Counted from the first letter of the stretch, positions 53,477-62,376 are shown. The stretch is 64,000 bases of DNA from Flavobacterium quisquiliarum (GCF_019308285.1 NZ_WWEM01000012.1:233568-297567); one strand, 5' to 3'. Notes: generated from the letters alone by a model not told the origin. Program-made: numbers and translations.

Positions 53477-54173
53477 CACAGACGAAATTAATATTGAAGC
53501 AGCAAATCTTTTTATAGAATCGGCTCAAAAAGCTATTACTGCAAAAGGCAAATTTACAGCTGTTCTTACAGGAGGTTCGTCTCCAGCAGGAATTTATAAA
53601 TTATTAGCTTCTGATGCTTACAAAAATAAAATCGAATGGAGCAAGGTTTTTATCTTTTGGGGAGATGAACGCTGGGTGCCACTTAATGATGATTTGAGCA
53701 ATGCTAAAATGTCTTACTCAACCTTATTAAGCCACGTTCCTATTCCGCAGGAAAACATTTTTGAAATGTATAAAGACGGTGTTACACCTGAAGATTATGC
53801 TGTTGAATATGAAAAATCGATTAGAACTGTTTTAGGCGAAGAAGGTACATTTGACCTGATTTTATTAGGAATGGGAGACGACGGACACACGGCATCTCTT
53901 TTTCCAGGCGAAGCGGTTTTGCAAGAGCAGACCAAATGGGTTGATGCTTATTATTTAGCTCCTCAGAAAATGTATCGTATTACGCTTACAGCTCCATTAA
54001 TCAACAAAGCCGAAAAGATTGTAGTAGTAGCTTTTGGAGAAAAGAAAATCAACGCTTTAAAAGAGGTTACAACTGGTGAATACAATCCAACTTTATATCC
54101 AATGCAATTGATTAAGCCCCTTTCTGGTGAATTATTGTTTTTGGTAGATAAAGTAGCTGCTGGGAAAAACTAA
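53457..54173 (+). CDS. pgl: 6-phosphogluconolactonase
   Basis: 238 residues of the NagB/DevB-type family: LTGGSSPAGIYKLLA, FWGDERWVPLNDDLSN and LILLGMGDDGHTASLFPG are its hallmarks. Hydrolyses 6-phosphogluconolactone to 6-phosphogluconate, completing the set of three oxidative pentose phosphate enzymes encoded here. Starts within the end of zwf and is followed by a terminator. Confidence 0.96.
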   Translation: MVQIYNNTDEINIEAANLFIESAQKAITAKGKFTAVLTGGSSPAGIYKLLASDAYKNKIEWSKVFIFWGDERWVPLNDDLSNAKMSYSTLLSHVPIPQENIFEMYKDGVTPEDYAVEYEKSIRTVLGEEGTFDLILLGMGDDGHTASLFPGEAVLQEQTKWVDAYYLAPQKMYRITLTAPLINKAEKIVVVAFGEKKINALKEVTTGEYNPTLYPMQLIKPLSGELLFLVDKVAAGKN

Positions 54174-54199
54174 GATGCTGTTTTGTGGTGCGTCCGTGG

Positions 54200-54235
54200 G
54201 GTCTATGCTGAAAAGTATAGACCTTATTTTTTTAT
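54200..54235 (+). terminator. Terminator of the gnd-zwf-pgl operon
   Basis: GGTCTATGCT (54200-54209) pairs with AGTATAGACC (54214-54223, one G-U pair) around a 4-base loop and is followed by TTATTTTTTT, 27 bases after the pgl stop. Confidence 0.85.
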
Positions 54236-54240
54236 TTTCT

Positions 54241-54308
54241 CCCGCAGATTTAGCAGATTTTGGAGATTAAATAAAAAAAATCCGCTGAATCTGCTAAATC
54301 TGCGGGAA
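54241..54308. repeat. Inverted repeat of the cccgcagatt family
   Basis: cccgcagatttagcagattt is mirrored by aatctgctaaatctgcggga around a short loop. Same family as 48478-48560; also related to 38318-38372. The rest of the spacer up to 54489 shows no gene. Confidence 0.7.
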
Positions 54309-54489
54309 AAAACACTTAAGCAAAATCAAACAAACACAAAACACTGAAAAACAATTATTTACAAAACATATTCTTTTTTTCCTTAATTTTGTTTTTAATA
54401 TACTCCTAATCAATATCTTAGATTATACACCTCCATTTTTATTCTTCAAGGCTTTTATACTGATTATATAATTTCAAATCCATTTTGCA

Positions 54490-56217
54490 ATGAAATATAA
54501 TTACTCCCTAATGGCTGTTTTTCTTCTTTTGACTTGTTTTAAAGATAAAAACACTGAACCCAAATCAGTTGATAAAGTAAATGCTGTAAAAAGCTGTTTT
54601 GTGCCCCAAACCAATGATAAAGATTGGTACACACAAAACAAAAAAGCACCCAAATTTGAAGGTTTGGATGATGTGACTTTTAAAATTTCCACCAATAATC
54701 CAGAGGCTCAGCAATATTTTAATCAGGGATTAATGCTGGCCTATGGATTTAATCACGCCGAGGCCGCGCGGTCTTTTTATGAAGCCACACGAATCGATCC
54801 GAATTGCGCTATGGCCTATTGGGGTTTTGCTTATGTTTTAGGGCCAAATTACAATGCCGGAATGGAAGAAGACAATTTTGAAAGAGCTTATGATGCTGCA
54901 CAGAAAGCCAAAAAACTTTCTGCTAAATGTATGCCTCAAGAGATTGCCTTAATAAATGCGCTGACTACTCGATACGCTGCAAAACCTCCAGCAGATAGAA
55001 AACCGTTGGATATCGCTTACGCGGAAGCCATGAAAAAAGTTTATGCTAAATTTTCCTCTTATCCTGATATCGGAGCGCTTTATGCCGAATCTTTAATGAA
55101 TCTGCATCCCTGGGACTTGTATGAAAAAGATACCGAAATACCTAAAAAATGGACTCCAGAGATACTTCAGGTTTTAAACGAATTGATTAAAAAGAATCCA
55201 AAACATCCCGGAGCGCATCATTTTTTAGTGCATGCTTTAGAAGCTTCTTCGCATCCTGAAAAAGCGATGCAAAGTGCCAAATTGCTGGAAACTTTAGTTC
55301 CTGGATCTGGGCATTTGATACATATGCCTTCTCATATTTACATTCGTACCGGAGATTATCATGATGGAACTCTTTCAAACATTGAAGCCATTAGAATTGA
55401 CAGTCTTTATACAACTGCCTGTCATGCACAAGGCGCTTATCCTCTTGCCTATTATCCGCATAATTATCATTTTTTAACGGCAACCGCGGCTTTAGAAGGA
55501 AATTCAAAATTGGCTTGGGAATCGGCATTGAAGCTGCAGGAACATATTTCTCCAAAAATCATGCGTGAGGCTGGCTGGGGCACTTTACAGCATTATTATA
55601 GCATTCCGTATTACATAGCGGTAAAATTCTCCATGTGGGACAAGATTATGGGACTTCCAGAACCTAAAGACGATATTGTTTATCCAAAAGCAATCTGGCA
55701 TTATGCAAAAGGAATGGCGTATCTTGGAAAAAATGATCTCATTAATGCCGAAAAACAACTCAATGCTCTCAATACTTTAGCAAAAGATAAAACTTTAAAA
55801 GAGATTACTATTTGGAATATCAATACAACTTATGATCTTGTTGAAATTGCCTCTAATGTACTTTCGGGCGCAATTGAAGCTAAAAAGAACAATTTAAACC
55901 AATCTATTTCATTTTTATATAAAGCTGTAGCAATTGAAGATCATTTAAACTACAACGAACCACCTGATTGGTTTTTCTCTGTTAGACATTATTTAGGAGC
56001 TGTTTTATTAAAAGCTAGAAAATTTGCCGAAGCTGAAAAAATATACAAACAAGATTTAAAAACATTACCCAAAAACGGCTTTTCCTTAATCGGGCTTTAT
56101 AATGCTTTAACACTACAGAAAAAAGAAAAAGAGGCTTTGAAAATTAAAACCTCTTTTGATAATTCGTGGAAATTTGCTGATGTACAGATTAAGTCTTCTT
56201 CTAGTATTGTGGAGTAA
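54490..56217 (+). CDS. TPR-repeat lipoprotein with conserved His cluster
   Basis: 575 residues. Lipoprotein-type N-terminus (LMAVFLLLTC, Cys about 16). TPR helices run through the protein, for example NQGLMLAYGFNHAEAARSFYEATRIDPN and later KGMAYLGKNDLINAEKQLNAL (abbreviated). A His group (H243, H244, H248, H275, H278, H282, in GAHHFLVHALEAS and GHLIHMPSHIYIRTGDY) is strongly patterned and looks like a metal or haem site. I know the family as TPR proteins of unknown function. It is probably periplasmic or surface-anchored. The zinc-hydrolase gene is convergent, two bases away. Confidence 0.78.
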   Translation: MKYNYSLMAVFLLLTCFKDKNTEPKSVDKVNAVKSCFVPQTNDKDWYTQNKKAPKFEGLDDVTFKISTNNPEAQQYFNQGLMLAYGFNHAEAARSFYEATRIDPNCAMAYWGFAYVLGPNYNAGMEEDNFERAYDAAQKAKKLSAKCMPQEIALINALTTRYAAKPPADRKPLDIAYAEAMKKVYAKFSSYPDIGALYAESLMNLHPWDLYEKDTEIPKKWTPEILQVLNELIKKNPKHPGAHHFLVHALEASSHPEKAMQSAKLLETLVPGSGHLIHMPSHIYIRTGDYHDGTLSNIEAIRIDSLYTTACHAQGAYPLAYYPHNYHFLTATAALEGNSKLAWESALKLQEHISPKIMREAGWGTLQHYYSIPYYIAVKFSMWDKIMGLPEPKDDIVYPKAIWHYAKGMAYLGKNDLINAEKQLNALNTLAKDKTLKEITIWNINTTYDLVEIASNVLSGAIEAKKNNLNQSISFLYKAVAIEDHLNYNEPPDWFFSVRHYLGAVLLKARKFAEAEKIYKQDLKTLPKNGFSLIGLYNALTLQKKEKEALKIKTSFDNSWKFADVQIKSSSSIVE

Positions 56218-56219
56218 AA

Positions 56220-57257
56220 TCAATACCCAATACAAAAAACAGTCTCTCCCTTATTCACAGGTGGAGTACCAATTTTATACAAAATAACGCCGGTTGCTGG
56301 TGATTTGATTTCTGTTAGAAGCTGACCAAATTCATCTGAAATATATACGATTTTATCCCCTTTTTTAATGTAATCGCCACTTTTCAAACTGCTGTGGAAA
56401 ATTCCGTTATACTCTGATTTTACATATTCTTGATTGTTCAAATAAACAGCTGAGGGATTTTTTACAGGAACTTTTTCAATTGAATAAATCGCCATGTAAC
56501 TTAACATATTATAAACGGCGTTTTTTATTAAGCCAACCGATTTTGGCTGAACATTTCCCAGTTTTCCTGCTTCGATACTTAAAGCGGTTTTTCCGTCTTG
56601 AGAAGCCTTTTTGAAAGCATATTTTGCTGGCTCTGTTTTGGTAATGGTGTAAGGATACGAAACAATATGATTGATTCCTGAAATCTCCGAAAGCTTACTG
56701 CTTAAAAGTGTTTTCTTTTCTTCAGTAGTATTGTTGTAATAACAGACAAAAGGCAATAAATCTTCATTGGCATCGCCTCCGTGTATATCTAGAAAAACAT
56801 CCGAAAACGGAATAATCTGTTTCGTTATATAATTCGCAATCTGCTCCGTAATAGTTCCCGACTCGGAACCTGGAAAAGCGTTATTTAAATTTTTCCCGTC
56901 AAGCGGATTTACAAATGGTGTTCTTTTGTAAAATGAAGCTACATTCGCAATTGGAATCACAATTAGGGTTCCTTTTAGCTTCTTAGGATCAATTTCTTTA
57001 ATTAATTCCTGAACTGCTGTTATTGGCGGATATTCGTAACCATGAATTCCTGCAACAATGGTAAAAACTGGCCCTTTGTCTTTTCCTGAAATAATAGTTA
57101 ATGGAATATAATTGTAAGGCGGATCGGTTTTGAGGTACACTAATGTATCGGTTCGTTTACCTGTATTTTCTTTTAGTATTTTGTCTAGATTTTGACTGAA
57201 ACCAATTATGGGCATAATCAGCAGTAATTGTATTGCAAAAAGCTTTAAGTTATTCAC
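56220..57257 (-). CDS. Exported zinc hydrolase of the AstE/AspA (M14-like) family
   Basis: 345 residues, signal peptide about 1-21 (IIGFSQ). Zinc ligands H72 and E75 (AGIHGYEYPPI) and H159 (FLDIHGGD), with the family block VNPLDGKNLNNAFPG carrying substrate-binding Arg/Asn positions (R112 in YKRTPF). The C-terminal part (about 270-345) resembles a biotinyl/lipoyl-like beta domain (SGDYIKKGDKIVYISDEFG, IKSPATGVILY) as in several succinylglutamate desuccinylase/aspartoacylase proteins. Removes an acyl or carboxypeptidase-type group outside the cytoplasm; substrate unknown. Confidence 0.88.
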   Translation of the reverse strand: MNNLKLFAIQLLLIMPIIGFSQNLDKILKENTGKRTDTLVYLKTDPPYNYIPLTIISGKDKGPVFTIVAGIHGYEYPPITAVQELIKEIDPKKLKGTLIVIPIANVASFYKRTPFVNPLDGKNLNNAFPGSESGTITEQIANYITKQIIPFSDVFLDIHGGDANEDLLPFVCYYNNTTEEKKTLLSSKLSEISGINHIVSYPYTITKTEPAKYAFKKASQDGKTALSIEAGKLGNVQPKSVGLIKNAVYNMLSYMAIYSIEKVPVKNPSAVYLNNQEYVKSEYNGIFHSSLKSGDYIKKGDKIVYISDEFGQLLTEIKSPATGVILYKIGTPPVNKGETVFCIGY

Positions 57258-57368
57258 GTTTTATTCTATTTTGATAGGAAAAAGAAGGGGTTCCTATCAT
57301 TTGTTTTTAAAACGCAAAGATAAAGAAGTTTACTGCTTTGGTTTCATCTTTAAATTATGATAATAAAA

Positions 57369-57728
57369 TTAATTCTCCACTAATTCAATATCCATAGTTT
57401 TGATTAAACCATCTTCAAAAGTATAAACATGTTTTACCAATCCGTCAAAAATTAAACTACCTTGCAGATCTTTTACGTTTTGCTGCACCAGCACTTCCAG
57501 ACTTCCGTTGTCTCTTTCTACAAAACCTATAGGTTCTACTTTCGGATTAATTTCAGCCCATTGTCTTGTCCAATATTGCCTGATTTCTTCGTGCCCGCTA
57601 ATATAACCGCCTTCCCAAGCTTTTGACCATTGAACATCTTCCTGCATGGTAGACAAACAATTATCGATATTCCTTTCGTTGAAAGCATTATATGCCTTTC
57701 TAATTACTTCTTTATGCTGATTTAACAT
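57369..57728 (-). CDS. SnoaL-like (NTF2-fold) protein
   Basis: 119 residues: KAYNAFNERNIDNCLSTMQEDVQW at the start and a beta-sheet end with LIFDGLVKHVYTFEDGLIKTM. The pattern is that of the SnoaL-like / ketosteroid-isomerase fold. No catalytic residues can be assigned with confidence. Single gene, 110 bases from its neighbour. Confidence 0.75.
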   Translation of the reverse strand: MLNQHKEVIRKAYNAFNERNIDNCLSTMQEDVQWSKAWEGGYISGHEEIRQYWTRQWAEINPKVEPIGFVERDNGSLEVLVQQNVKDLQGSLIFDGLVKHVYTFEDGLIKTMDIELVEN

Positions 57729-57873
57729 GATTTTATTCTTTACGTTTTTCTATCTAACTAAAGTAGAAATATTTCTTATCAAAATAATATAGTGTTGAAA
57801 AAATTAGAGTTATAAAATTGGTTATCAATTTGAGCGGGTTATTGATAAAACCAAACATACAAAATGAGTTTAA

Positions 57874-58323
57874 CTATTCTATTTTTTCTATCTTTTTAAT
57901 ATAAACAATTGGTTCTGTATCAAATAAAAATTCATCTATAGGTTTTCGTTCTTCCCATACTTCTTCTATTTCACTTTCTTCAACTTCATAAACAGGATCA
58001 TAGCCATGACGTTCAAAATCCTTAAAATGAATCTGTGCTTCTGCTAAAGGTCTAATTACATAAATTCCCTTATCTAATATACTCTCAACGAAAAACTTAA
58101 AACCTTTATAAGTGCAAAATGTACTTACTTCAAAAGCGCTTTCAATATCAATAAAAGCAACCTCTTTATATACTTTATCTTTTAATTCTATATCATCATA
58201 TTTTTTAAAGCCTTTACTTAATAGTTCCTCGCTATAATCTGTTTGTAAAACATAACTATTGCCAGATTCCCAAAATCTGCAATGTATTCCCCTATGCTTG
58301 GCATATAGACCTCTTTTCATCAT
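57874..58323 (-). CDS. Hypothetical protein at the end of the Rhs cassette array
   Basis: 149 residues, soluble, very acidic toward the C-terminus (EVEESEIEEVWEERKPIDEF). No domain recognised. Its position behind the toxin/immunity series, in the same direction and next to a hairpin repeat, makes an immunity protein of a lost toxin possible, but unlike the others it has no membrane segments. Confidence 0.5.
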   Translation of the reverse strand: MMKRGLYAKHRGIHCRFWESGNSYVLQTDYSEELLSKGFKKYDDIELKDKVYKEVAFIDIESAFEVSTFCTYKGFKFFVESILDKGIYVIRPLAEAQIHFKDFERHGYDPVYEVEESEIEEVWEERKPIDEFLFDTEPIVYIKKIEKIE

Positions 58324-58423
58324 TCTCAGTTATTTTTGTAGATTCTTTTTTAAAACCTCATTATTCTTACACTTATAGCAAATATATTTCAAGATGAGAG
58401 AATGTCTTTCTTCTTTAGATTTC

Positions 58424-58570
58424 CCCGATAGCGCGGATTTGCAATCCGTGCCCGTTCCAATTGTCAAATCTTATTTGTTTTCAATTTTTTTTCTCTCACT
58501 TTGTAGATATACTTTATGGGCACGGAAAAAATTTCCGCGCTATCGTTGTCTACATATCTGAGCGATCGGG
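58424..58570. repeat. 146-bp hairpin repeat, copy 1
   Basis: Starts CCCGATAGCGCGGATTTGCA and ends TCTGAGCGATCGGG. The left arm (cgatagcgcggatttgcaat, then ccgtgccc) is mirrored by gggcacggaaaaaatttccg followed by cgctatcg, so the element folds on itself. A second copy at 61968-62113 differs at three positions by eye. No coding capacity; resembles a small non-autonomous mobile or REP-type element. Confidence 0.75.
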
Positions 58571-58602
58571 CTACCAACACATTTGATACATTACCTACAC
58601 TT

Positions 58603-58995
58603 TTATCTACAATAAGTTTGTAAAAGATATTTTGCGTATATAGCTCCCCAGAACATTGAAGATATTATAACAACAAAAAAAGCTATGGTCAAAATTTTTG
58701 AAATCTTAGAACTTCCAAAAAAAAGAGGTTTTTCTTTTATGATTCTTAAAGATCTTTTAGATTTAAAAAAATAAAAATAATTAATCAATAAAAACAAAAC
58801 GCTAATTCCAATCATTAACCACTTATCCATTTTAAAACAAAAAAAGCGAATTAAAAAGATATTGATAATAGAACCTACAAAAAAACCCTCTCCAGCACCT
58901 AAAGCCCAGACTGTTAAAGCATGAGGCTCATCTTCTTTTAAGATTTTTTTATAAAATAGGTAACAATAATAATATATAACATCCATAAAAAACAT
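58603..58995 (-). CDS. Putative membrane immunity protein C (pairs with the Rhs tip at 59002)
   Basis: 130 residues (127 if the fourth codon, ATG at 58986, is used). Four predicted membrane helices (about 4-16, 31-52, 57-76, 103-122) separated by short basic loops. It starts 7 bases after the stop of the Rhs C-terminal cassette, the normal place for an immunity gene. Sequence differs from the other immunity proteins in this array. Role inferred from position and topology. Confidence 0.6.
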   Translation of the reverse strand: MFFMDVIYYYCYLFYKKILKEDEPHALTVWALGAGEGFFVGSIINIFLIRFFCFKMDKWLMIGISVLFLLINYFYFFKSKRSLRIIKEKPLFFGSSKISKILTIAFFVVIISSMFWGAIYAKYLLQTYCR

Positions 58996-59001
58996 ATAAA
59001 T

Positions 59002-59955
59002 TTAATATCCGAATTTCTCTCTTCTCCATGGCAATACAGTTTCTCGTTTCCATTTCTGATAAGAATTCCAAGTTGTTATCCACCTTCCTGCTTCCCAACC
59101 AATACCCCATGCTACTCCATATGAGCCACCAAAAGTAGCATAAGCATTTGATGATTGTTCTGTCACGAAAGTAAACTCATTAATTTCATTATTACTATAA
59201 GAATCATAAATTGACCATGCATTATAAGCCCCAATACCTCGTCCTCCCCATTTCAGCTTATTTGACATTTTTAATGCCGAAGCGACTTTGCCTCCTGTAG
59301 CTCCATTTCCATTAAAATGTTGCCCATAGCTTTTCATAGTTTTTAAACTATACCAAGTATCTTTATTAAACATTACATGCTGTCCTATTGTTAAATCTGT
59401 TGCCAAAAATGTGAAAAATGCACCTTTTGAATCATATTCTTCATAAGGCTCTCTAGGATGTTCGTTATATTGCTGTATTAATGGTCTTGTATCTCCAATA
59501 TTATTTGCTGTTTTAAAATCAAACTCATCTTTAGAATTATTATTAACAAACGAATGCAAATCATCGTATCCTAATCCAATAGCACTTGCTCCTAAAGCTG
59601 GTTTATTATTGTAATTATCAATATAACTATTTGTTGCTCCTGTTGCGTATGAAGTCGCCAAACCAGAACCTATACCAGAAAGCGCTCCCATTACATTCTG
59701 CATATTCCACTTTAATGGGTTCGCCTCGCCAGTAGCTGCTCCGCCATAAATGTATGCCGCCAAAGCTATAGCCGCAAACTGCCAGAACTCTCCGCTTTGG
59801 TCGGTGTATTTTAAAGGATTGTTTAGTACATAGCCATAACGGTTGAAATTCTGGGTATCAAAAAGATCTTGGACATTATTGTCGGGCTGTAAAAAACGAT
59901 GCAATTGAGGGTCGTATAAACGACCATTCATATTGATAAGCCCTACACTCTGCAA
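59002..59955 (-). CDS. Rhs core fragment with C-terminal toxin tip C
   Basis: The protein starts inside the Rhs-associated core: an in-frame TAG lies about 27 bases upstream and the preceding codons (GHEHL) are still core sequence, so the N-terminal shell is missing. Core: SVGLINMNGRLYDPQLHRFL, then NRYGYVLNNPLKYTDQSGEF (to about residue 58). A conserved linker follows (NPLKWNMQNVMGALSGIGSG, ending KPALGASAI). The tip, from about 125, is variable, with a glycine-rich hydrophobic end (GGSYGVAWGIGWEAGRWIT). Without signal peptide or start ATG it may be a silent cassette. Followed by its immunity gene 7 bases on. Confidence 0.65.
   Translation of the reverse strand: MQSVGLINMNGRLYDPQLHRFLQPDNNVQDLFDTQNFNRYGYVLNNPLKYTDQSGEFWQFAAIALAAYIYGGAATGEANPLKWNMQNVMGALSGIGSGLATSYATGATNSYIDNYNNKPALGASAIGLGYDDLHSFVNNNSKDEFDFKTANNIGDTRPLIQQYNEHPREPYEEYDSKGAFFTFLATDLTIGQHVMFNKDTWYSLKTMKSYGQHFNGNGATGGKVASALKMSNKLKWGGRGIGAYNAWSIYDSYSNNEINEFTFVTEQSSNAYATFGGSYGVAWGIGWEAGRWITTWNSYQKWKRETVLPWRREKFGY
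59577..59856 (-). repeat. 280-bp direct repeat in the Rhs core/linker, copy 1
   Basis: Aligns without gaps to 63721-64000 with 12 mismatches by my count; the second copy is cut by the window edge, so the repeat is longer. It encodes the end of the Rhs core and the linker up to GASAI. The offset is 4144 bases, which makes recombination between tips possible. Confidence 0.85.
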
Positions 59956-60005
59956 ATGTTCGTGGCCTGCAACCGCAATCTAAGACTGTTAATCCAAACA
60001 ATGCA

Positions 60006-60371
60006 TCACAATTCTTTATAAAAATAATATGTCAATGCTGTCAAAAAAAATGACATAAAACTAAAAATATCGAGCCAAAAAGATTTTTGTCCTAGCGAAT
60101 AATTTTTATCATTTATTATCTTACTTCCATTACCCCTCAAGCTGAAATAATAATAATTTATAACATAAAAAGTTATCGAACCTACAATTCCTATTTTTCT
60201 AATATCATAGTTAATATCTACTTTTGTTAAAAACAAAAACAAATTAATGATAACTATTAAATTATTCGTTTGTACTAAAGACAGTAATGCATAAACAGGT
60301 ATTTCAGGAGCAGTATTTCTTTTTCTACTTTGTAAAAAAGTTGCATAATAGATATATTTATAAATTTTCAT
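60006..60371 (-). CDS. Putative membrane immunity protein B3
   Basis: 121 residues from ATG 60371; an upstream frame extension overlaps the preceding toxin remnant and is rejected. Three to four membrane helices. Clear paralogue of the proteins at 60524 and 61568, sharing KIYKYIYYA, APEIPVY, VQTNN, NYYYFS and a YSLGQKSF segment. It follows a toxin tip reduced to its last 48 or so codons, so it survives as an orphan immunity gene. Confidence 0.65.
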   Translation of the reverse strand: MKIYKYIYYATFLQSRKRNTAPEIPVYALLSLVQTNNLIVIINLFLFLTKVDINYDIRKIGIVGSITFYVINYYYFSLRGNGSKIINDKNYSLGQKSFWLDIFSFMSFFLTALTYYFYKEL

Positions 60372-60375
60372 AAAA

Positions 60376-60520
60376 TTAATCTTTAAAAATCTTACTTTCA
60401 TACCATCCGTTTTTCATTTCAAGATATTGATAAACAGCCGAATTCCTTCCAAAAAAGAATTTATTATATGGCTCGCTATTTGTTACCATCGGAATATTCC
60501 AAATATTCTTTTTCAATAAA
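60376..60520 (-). pseudogene. Remnant of toxin tip B
   Basis: The minus strand encodes, in frame, NIPMVTNSEPYNKFFFGRNS and on to KNGWYESKIFKD followed by a stop, matching the last residues of the intact tip at 60894-61556 (LTNTEVYNRFFFGKDSAVYQ ... NGWYESKIFKD). Everything upstream is lost; it abuts the stop of the immunity B2 gene. Confidence 0.75.
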
Positions 60521-60523
60521 AAA

Positions 60524-60892
60524 TCAAAACTCTTTGTAAACATAATATGTAGCCACCACCATCATAAAAGATACAAACCCAAAAACATCTAATAAAAAAG
60601 AATACTTCCCTAGTGAATATCCTTGATCTTTAATTATCTTTTTACCGTTACCTTTTTTACTGAAATAATAATAATTAATAAAATAAAAAAATATTGGTCC
60701 AATAGCAGCAAACAATCTAACATCATAATTTACATTCATCTTTGTAAGAACCAATAAAGCGTTTAAGATTGTTATAACATTGCTAGTTTGGATAAAACAT
60801 AGATAACTATAAACTGTAATTTCAGGAGCTGCATTAACTTTTCTACTCTGGAGAAAAGATGCATAATAAATATATTTATAAATCTTTAACAT
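60524..60892 (-). CDS. Putative membrane immunity protein B2 (pairs with tip B)
   Basis: 122 residues from ATG 60892, one base after the stop of toxin tip B; a longer frame that runs back into the toxin gene is rejected. Three to four membrane helices. Shares KIYKYIYYASFLQSRK, APEITVY, INYYYFS and GYSLGKYSFLLDV with the B1 and B3 copies. Best candidate for the true immunity partner of tip B. Confidence 0.68.
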   Translation of the reverse strand: MLKIYKYIYYASFLQSRKVNAAPEITVYSYLCFIQTSNVITILNALLVLTKMNVNYDVRLFAAIGPIFFYFINYYYFSKKGNGKKIIKDQGYSLGKYSFLLDVFGFVSFMMVVATYYVYKEF

Positions 60893-60893
60893 C

Positions 60894-61556
60894 TTAATCT
60901 TTAAAAATTTTACTTTCATACCATCCATTTTTTATTTCGAGATTCTGATAAACAGCTGAATCTTTACCAAAAAAGAATCTATTATAAACTTCTGTATTTG
61001 TTAACCATGGTCCTAAAACATTCCATCCAATAGTCCAAGCTATTCCAACATCACTGCCATATCTTTTAGCAAGGAAATTTCCCAAATATGTCCCACCAAA
61101 TTCTGAGACAGCTCCATAGTAATTTTTATTATATAAATTTTCTGCTGCTCCATAATACCCCAAATAAGAACCTGTAATACTTGCATATCCACCAAATTTA
61201 GATGCTAACTTCAAAGAATTGGAACTGTTTTTTGCTGTTTGAACAAAAGAACTTGGAATATTTAACCTAGTCCCCCCTTTAAATGAATCTGACCAATAAC
61301 GCATTGAACCATTAAAGTTTACTGCAAATTTACCAGCTGGGGTAGCATTGTGAAATTTTACAACAGAGAGCTTATTCATTAAACCGCTTAAACCGCCTGA
61401 CAACACACCAATAGTAGCAATATCTCCGTTTTTAAGCCCGAATATGCCTTCATCTTTATAAACATTATTAGAATCATATTTAAAATTAAAATCTTTTTCC
61501 TCCGCAAACGGGTGCAAATCTGCATACCAAGCTGGTTCAACCGCACTTGCTCCCAA
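60894..61556 (-). CDS. Orphan Rhs toxin tip B
   Basis: 220 residues read from a TTG; in reality the frame begins at the SVLGASAV boundary, equivalent to the linker end KPALGASAI of the other tips, with no Rhs core in front, so it is probably silent until joined to one. Mostly unlike tip C except for a common glycine/Trp motif (GSDVGIAWTIGWNVLGPWLT versus GGSYGVAWGIGWEAGRWITT). It ends in KNGWYESKIFKD. No catalytic motif recognised. Immunity B2 begins one base after its stop. Confidence 0.62.
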   Translation of the reverse strand: MGASAVEPAWYADLHPFAEEKDFNFKYDSNNVYKDEGIFGLKNGDIATIGVLSGGLSGLMNKLSVVKFHNATPAGKFAVNFNGSMRYWSDSFKGGTRLNIPSSFVQTAKNSSNSLKLASKFGGYASITGSYLGYYGAAENLYNKNYYGAVSEFGGTYLGNFLAKRYGSDVGIAWTIGWNVLGPWLTNTEVYNRFFFGKDSAVYQNLEIKNGWYESKIFKD

Positions 61557-61567
61557 AACAGAAAATT

Positions 61568-61936
61568 TTAAAATTCTTGAAATAAATATCCTGTAAATCC
61601 AGTTAACATAACTGATAAAAACAAATAAACATCTGTCAAAAAAGACAATCTACCTAACGAATATTTTTTATTTTGAAGAATCAAATCTCCTTTTTTGCAG
61701 TTTATGAAATAATAATAATTTATAACGAACAAAACAACTTGAATAATTAAATACACTATTGGAAGATTAAACCTTTTAATACATTTTGTAAAAAACAAAA
61801 AAAGATATATTAAACTAAGTATGTTATTTGTTTGTACAAAAGACACATATCCAATTACTGGTATTTCAGGCGACACGTTATATTTTGCACTTGATGAATA
61901 AATATTATAATAAATATATTTATAAATTTCTATCAT
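61568..61936 (-). CDS. Putative membrane immunity protein B1
   Basis: 122 residues, three to four membrane helices (about 27-47, 52-70, 95-115), paralogous to B2 and B3 (EIYKYIYYN, SPEIPVIGY, VQTNN, INYYYF, KYSLGRLSFLTDV). It lies downstream of the 146-bp repeat with no toxin tip in front, and tip B begins 11 bases after its stop. It is therefore an orphan immunity gene. Confidence 0.62.
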   Translation of the reverse strand: MIEIYKYIYYNIYSSSAKYNVSPEIPVIGYVSFVQTNNILSLIYLFLFFTKCIKRFNLPIVYLIIQVVLFVINYYYFINCKKGDLILQNKKYSLGRLSFLTDVYLFLSVMLTGFTGYLFQEF

Positions 61937-61967
61937 ATAATTCCATTTCTATAATTAAACTAATAAT

Positions 61968-62113
61968 CCCGATAGCGCGGATTTGCAATCCGTGCCCGTT
62001 CCAATTGTCAAATCTTATTGGTTTTCACATTTTTTTCTCTCACTTTGTAGATATACTTTATGGGCACGGAAAAAATTTCCGCGCTATCGTTGTCTACATA
62101 TCTGAGCGATCGG
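61968..62113. repeat. 146-bp hairpin repeat, copy 2
   Basis: Nearly identical to 58424-58570 (three differences) and in the same orientation. Its right end lies exactly where similarity of the adjacent immunity pseudogene to its intact paralogue stops, so the element appears to have inserted into or replaced the end of that gene. Confidence 0.75.
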
Positions 62114-62376
62114 ATCTAATGTATAATAATTAAAAGCTAAAAGTAGAATAGCAGGTATGTAGATTACGGGCATTGAAATTGAAAGTTGTATACTTGCTTT
62201 TGTATAGATTTTATAATATGCTCCAAATGAAAATAACATCCATGTTTCCAAAGCAAGCATAACAAATCCTGCCTTGTAAAATGTAAGAAATTCCCCCCAG
62301 ACAATTCCGAAGTGTATTTTATAGAAAAATAAATTTTATAGAAAAAATAATAATATCCTTTTTTGATAAATTTCAT
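62114..62376 (-). pseudogene. Frameshifted and truncated immunity A pseudogene
   Basis: Starts like the intact gene at 62667-63095 (MKFIKKGYYYFFYKIYFSI versus MKSIKKSYYYFFYKIYHSI). A one-base shift after about codon 32 moves the rest to another frame, where AGFVMLALETWMLFSFGAYY and IYIPAILLLAFNYYTLD still match the intact protein. Similarity ends at LD, at the boundary of the 146-bp repeat. Confidence 0.8.

Noticed and set aside
61828..62133. 101-residue plus-strand frame
   Set aside because: Crosses the 146-bp hairpin repeat and is antisense to the immunity B1 gene.
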